Below are positions 6,897-10,000 of a DNA stretch of 10,000 nucleotides, one piece after another. Source of the DNA: Salpingoeca rosetta. Its lineage: Eukaryota > Opisthokonta > Choanoflagellata > Craspedida > Salpingoecidae. Both the position numbers and the translations under genes were made by a program. The notes under the pieces were generated by a model. That model was not told the origin of the DNA. It was given only the letters and a program-made list of their open reading frames with translations, and did no database searches. The stretch spans positions 648,647 to 658,646 of the forward strand of contig NW_004754913.1 of the NCBI RefSeq assembly GCF_000188695.1. The letters run 5' to 3'. Numbering within the stretch: the stretch's first letter is position 1; every line of letters starts with the position of its first letter.

Positions 6897-7589
6897 TTTT
6901 TGGTGCTGTGGTGTGTAGCGAATGTCTCAAATCTTGTGTGCACTTGTTGATGTGCATGGCGTCCTTGCTCATTCACACACCCACCGTTGTCCACCCATCC
7001 TCCGATGTTTCCCATCTCCACCGCCCCCAATCGATCTCACGCGTGTTGTTACCTTGTTGTTGTCTTTGGTGATTTCACAGCGGGCCATCCCAGCGCACTG
7101 CTTCGAGCGCAACACGTGGACCTCGCTCCGCTACATAGCGCAGGACATGGCTGGCGCCGCCGTCCTGTACTACCTGTCCACGTTCATTGACCAGCCCGGC
7201 GTGCCCACGTGGGCGCGCTTTGTGCTGTGGCCGCTCTACTGGTGGTGCCAGGGTGTTGTGCTCACGGGCCTGTGGGTGATTGCACACGAGTGCGGTCACC
7301 GCGCGTTTTCCCCCAACGAGACCTTTGGCGATTTCATCGGCATGATGCTCCACAGCGTAAGTCAGACACGGCTTGGTTGAGTGAGACATCATGTGGTTGT
7401 TTCCCTGTGTGCGACAGGTTTGGGTTTGTTTGCTCTTGCCCTTGTGTTCGTGGGACTTAGCTGGTCTTTGTGGGGCTGGTCTTTGGTGGGCTTGTCCATG
7501 TGACGCTTGTGCTCGTCTTACTCCTTGCCTCCATCATTATCCACACACACACACACACACACACACTCATTATCCACACACACACTCTA

Positions 7590-7621
<32 letters not shown>

Positions 7622-8813
7622 TCACTCTCTCACTTTCTCTCTCACACACACACACACACTCACTCACTCTCACACTCAAACACATACGTGTTCCCGCACA
7701 TGCTCTCACATACATTTGGCCCTTTCCTTCCCGCCCCGCCCCAAATCCCATTAGATGCTCCTTGTGCCTTACCATCCATGGAGGATCAGCCACGCCAAGC
7801 ACCACGCACGCACCAACCACATTGATGAGGACGAGGTGTTCATTCCCGAGCGCAAGTCCCAAGTCGGCGACATGACCCCTTACGAGGACATGCCCGGTGT
7901 GTGCCGAGCAACCATGGCAAAAACAAATGCTTTGTTGTCACCTTGTTCGTCGGTAACGAGCGCATGTTTCGGTTGGATGCACCCGTGTTTGTTGGTGTCA
8001 TATTGATTGGCGTTGCCGCTTTGATGTTGTGTGATACGATTGTTGCTCATCCGGGGTTGCTCCTACGCCCACTTATGTCACCGCGGCCCCTGTCATGTCA
8101 TCAAGGCATCCTCTTCCCGTCATCTCACACCCATGTTGTTTGTGTTGTGCCTTTTATTGTTTTGTCCGATTGCAGGCATTGTGTCGTTTGCTCAGCGCGT
8201 GTTTGAGATGGGCCGCATGCTGGTATTTGGCTGGCCCACGTATCTGCTCATGCACGTGACCGGCCGCGACTACGGACGCCACACCGACCACTTTAGCCCC
8301 TACTCCCCGCTCTTCTCCGAGAAGGAGCGGGTCCAGGTCATCCTCAGCGACATTGTGCTCTTCTCCTGGGTGGGCGCCCTCTTCCTTGCCGGTCACGCAT
8401 ATGGCCTGGCCTGGCTGACCAAGGTGTACCTGGTGCCGTACCTGTGGGTCAACTTTTGGCTCGTGCTCATCACCTTCCTCCAGCACACGGACACGCGCGT
8501 GCCGCACTTCAGCTCCCGCGAGTGGACGTGGCTGCGCGGCGCCCTGTGCACCGTCGACCGCGACTACGGCGTCCTCAACCACTTCCACCACCACATTGCC
8601 GACACGCACGTCGTGCACCACCTGTTCAGCCGCATGCCCCACTACCACGCCGAGGAGGCCACCCGCGCCGTCAAGCCGCTCCTGGGCAAGTACTACGTCG
8701 AGCCCAACGTCGCCCCAGGCCTTCTGGGCATCGTGCAGTCGCTCTGGTCTGCCTTCACCTACTGCCGTGCAGTCGATGACAGCAAGGACGTCATGTGGTT
8801 CCTCGACAGGTGA
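6610..8813 (+). CDS. FAD2: Delta-12 (omega-6) fatty acid desaturase, FAD2-type (4 exons)
   Basis: Exons: 6610-6696, 7081-7356, 7755-7896, 8176-8813. All introns are GT-AG and phases match (1143 nt, 380 residues; plant FAD2 is about 383). The protein is a membrane di-iron desaturase of the endoplasmic reticulum that would put the second double bond into oleoyl lipid to make linoleoyl lipid, using electrons from cytochrome b5. The three histidine boxes are HECGH (98-102), HAKHH (134-138) and HVVHH (313-317). The N-terminus has the family's PPFTLGDLK-RAIPAHCF, split by intron 1. Hydrophobic segments lie at about residues 45-95, 200-245 and around the boxes. HECGH followed by AFS favours delta-12 over omega-3, but regiochemistry cannot be proved from sequence. 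The ATG at 6610 is chosen because exon 1 then gives a normal-length N-terminus. FAD2 is used here as the family name. Confidence 0.92.
6697..7080 (+). other. Desaturase intron 1 with a TG-rich tract
   Basis: The intron starts GTGTGC directly after exon 1 and ends GATTTCACAG. Bases 6697-6912 are dominated by TG dinucleotides with TGTGCACAGTGTG-like variants repeated several times; the rest is ordinary. At 384 bases it breaks the conserved segment before AIPAHCF in phase 0, so exon 2 continues the family alignment. Confidence 0.85.
7357..7754 (+). other. Desaturase intron 2 with CA/CT microsatellite
   Basis: The donor is GTAAGT and the acceptor CCCATTAG. Bases 7541-7684 are a compound CA and CT microsatellite, with the word CATTATCCACACACAC present twice (about 7535 and 7568). 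The splice joins LHS to MLLVPY in phase 0, as the family requires. Confidence 0.9.
7897..8175 (+). other. Desaturase intron 3
   Basis: The donor is GTGTGT after a phase-1 G and the acceptor is TTGTCCGATTGCAG. It has no long dinucleotide repeat, unlike the first two introns. Splicing restores Gly169 and continues into IVSFAQRV. Confidence 0.85.
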
Positions 8814-9643
8814 TGGGCCGCCGCCGCTGCTGCTGCTAGTGCTGCTGCTGCGACTGGCGGTTTTGTTGGTTTGCACCCCCTTCCCTTTCCCTCCTTGTGC
8901 GTGTGTGCGTCCGACTGCGACCACATCAAGCCAGCACTCCAAGTCATTGCGTCCAAGTCATTGCATCGCATCCAAAGCCGTTGCATCTCCTCCACCCCTT
9001 GTTCCATGCGCTTCTTGCTCACCATCCTTTTCCAACATCCACCACATGTTCTGAAAGTTTCATGTGTTCATTGACACCATGCAATCACAAGCCCTGCTCA
9101 CAGGATGGCTTTGCTGGCTTCAAGCGAGCCGTTTCTACCTGCCTTGCCTGGCATGATGTATGTCGACTGAATGCTCTTATCTTCGTACTGTCTTGACTCC
9201 TGATCCTGTCGCTGTTCCGTGACCCTCCTTGTTTTGTCGTGTGTTTATCTTGTTCACTCTTCGCTTCGCCTCTTATTGCCACCATTAGCCCCAGTGACAA
9301 CCCCGTACATAGCATCACTATACATGTATCCATGAGTCGCAGCGATTGGCATTAATGGTCGTGATGTCAATGATACGTGACATGACAGCACTGTCCTTCG
9401 CCCCACGATCATACATGGCCACTCATGGTGACTGACCACCTGACAGTCTTGATTTGAAATATCGCACGCATGTACGCGCGCTACTTGTGAAGGCGAGCAT
9501 GCTCGCCTTCACACACGCACCCAAAAGTCTCTCCTATTTCACTCTCACGCACACACACACTGTCTCTGTGTCATTGCTGGCTGATTCGTATGGGGATTCA
9601 TGTGTACTTGACGAACAACAAAACCAAAGCACACACGGCCCAT
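8814..9643. other. Convergent 3' flank of the desaturase and right-end genes
   Basis: This holds the 3' UTR of the plus-strand desaturase and that of the minus-strand gene ending at 9644. A GCT/GCC triplet-rich patch follows the desaturase stop (8819-8855). The word TCCAAGTCATTGC is repeated at 8938-8950 and 8952-8964. A 28-base palindrome sits at 9486-9513. I find no convincing open reading frame, tRNA or canonical polyadenylation signal. Confidence 0.6.
9486..9513. repeat. 28-bp perfect palindrome
   Basis: TGTGAAGGCGAGCA is followed at once by its own reverse complement, with no spacer, centred at 9499/9500. In RNA it would fold only with a few unpaired loop bases; in DNA it could form a cruciform or bind a dimeric protein. 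It lacks the loop and stem sequence of the histone mRNA 3' hairpin. It lies about 130 bases beyond the stop of the right-end gene, and so may be in its 3' UTR or in the convergent spacer. Confidence 0.95.
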
Positions 9644-9724
9644 TTACTTGGACGCTGCTGCCCTGCGGGCCTTGCCGGCCTTACGCTTCTCGTGGGTGAG
9701 GATGGACTTGACCACACGGCCGCG
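9644..9724 (-). CDS. Last exon of a small basic, perhaps ribosomal, protein (partial)
   Basis: The open segment starts after a CGTACAG acceptor at 9725 and ends at TAA (9646-9644). It encodes 26 residues starting RGRVVKSILTHEKRKAGK and ending in RRAAASK. The high Lys/Arg/Ala content, GC-rich codons and basic C-terminus are typical of a cytosolic ribosomal protein or other nucleic-acid-binding protein; I could not match it to a named family. The acceptor is preceded by a very strong pyrimidine tract (minus strand of about 9735-9840). The rest of the gene is right of the window. Confidence 0.55.
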   Translation of the reverse strand, partial: RGRVVKSILTHEKRKAGKARRAAASK

Positions 9725-10000
9725 CTGTACGTGCGTGAGGGGAAGTTAAGGGGGAGGAGGCGACGAGTGGAGGAAACAAGGCAGGGCAATAAAGTAAGGG
9801 AGAAAGAGGAAAGGAAGGAGGGAAGAAAGAACAAAGCAGTCGTGAGCGTGAGTGAAACTTGTTGTGATAAACAGCTATTCACAGAAACAGCAGCAGCAAC
9901 GACAACAGCAACCGCACCAGCAGCTGCAACGCGGAACATACACAGCGCACATTCACAGACTCGTGCAAACAAACACTGCTTCCCACAGCTGTCATTTACC
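9725..10000 (-). other. Probable intron of the right-end gene
   Basis: On the minus strand this runs from GGTAAATG at the window edge (a possible donor at 9999) through a long C/T-rich tract at 9735-9840 to CGTACAG. A 9790 AATAAA lookalike is on the plus strand and has no gene to serve. The donor is tentative because the exon before it is outside the window. Confidence 0.4.

Noticed and set aside
6697..6912. TG-rich open frames in desaturase intron 1
   Set aside because: Cys/Val-rich translations come from the TG repeat; the desaturase alignment skips this stretch at consensus splice sites.
9486..9513. Histone mRNA 3' stem-loop
   Set aside because: It has no 4-base loop and no GGCTCTT-type stem, and the neighbouring exon does not read as a core histone.

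Overview
The window looks like nuclear DNA of a unicellular relative of animals, most likely a choanoflagellate. This is inferred from short GT-AG introns, GC-rich coding exons set in CA/TG-microsatellite-rich noncoding DNA, and a membrane protein joining a C-type lectin domain to an SH2 domain and many tyrosine motifs. There are no bacterial operons, RNA genes or mobile elements that I can recognise.

Layout. (1) 1-280, plus strand: the probable last exon of a gene that starts left of the window, preceded by an intron with a long CA tract. (2) 281-929: convergent 3' flanks with a second CA microsatellite. (3) 5951 down to 930, minus strand: an eight-exon gene whose junctions are all phase-compatible and that gives a 1257-residue predicted protein. 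In order it has a signal peptide, a C-type lectin-like domain (spread over exons 2-7), a short Cys-rich segment, a stalk of about 200 residues that is almost pure Thr, a membrane-proximal region, one transmembrane helix, a long tail with 26 tyrosines (13 in YxxP motifs) and a C-terminal SH2 domain. (4) 5952-6609: the shared 5' flank of two divergent genes. (5) 6610-8813, plus strand: a four-exon delta-12 (omega-6) fatty acid desaturase of 380 residues with all three histidine boxes. (6) 8814-9643: convergent 3' flank, including a 28-base perfect palindrome. (7) 9644-10000, minus strand: the last exon of a very basic, perhaps ribosomal, protein, with its upstream intron.

The main discovery candidate is the lectin-mucin-TM-YxxP-SH2 protein. 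It looks like a one-piece phosphotyrosine receptor/scaffold: a sugar-binding ectodomain outside, a Cas-like docking array inside, and its own phosphotyrosine-reading domain. The desaturase next door is ordinary lipid metabolism and shares only the 5' intergenic region. Exon boundaries were read by eye from splice consensus, phase continuity and family alignment; no transcript data or database search was available.
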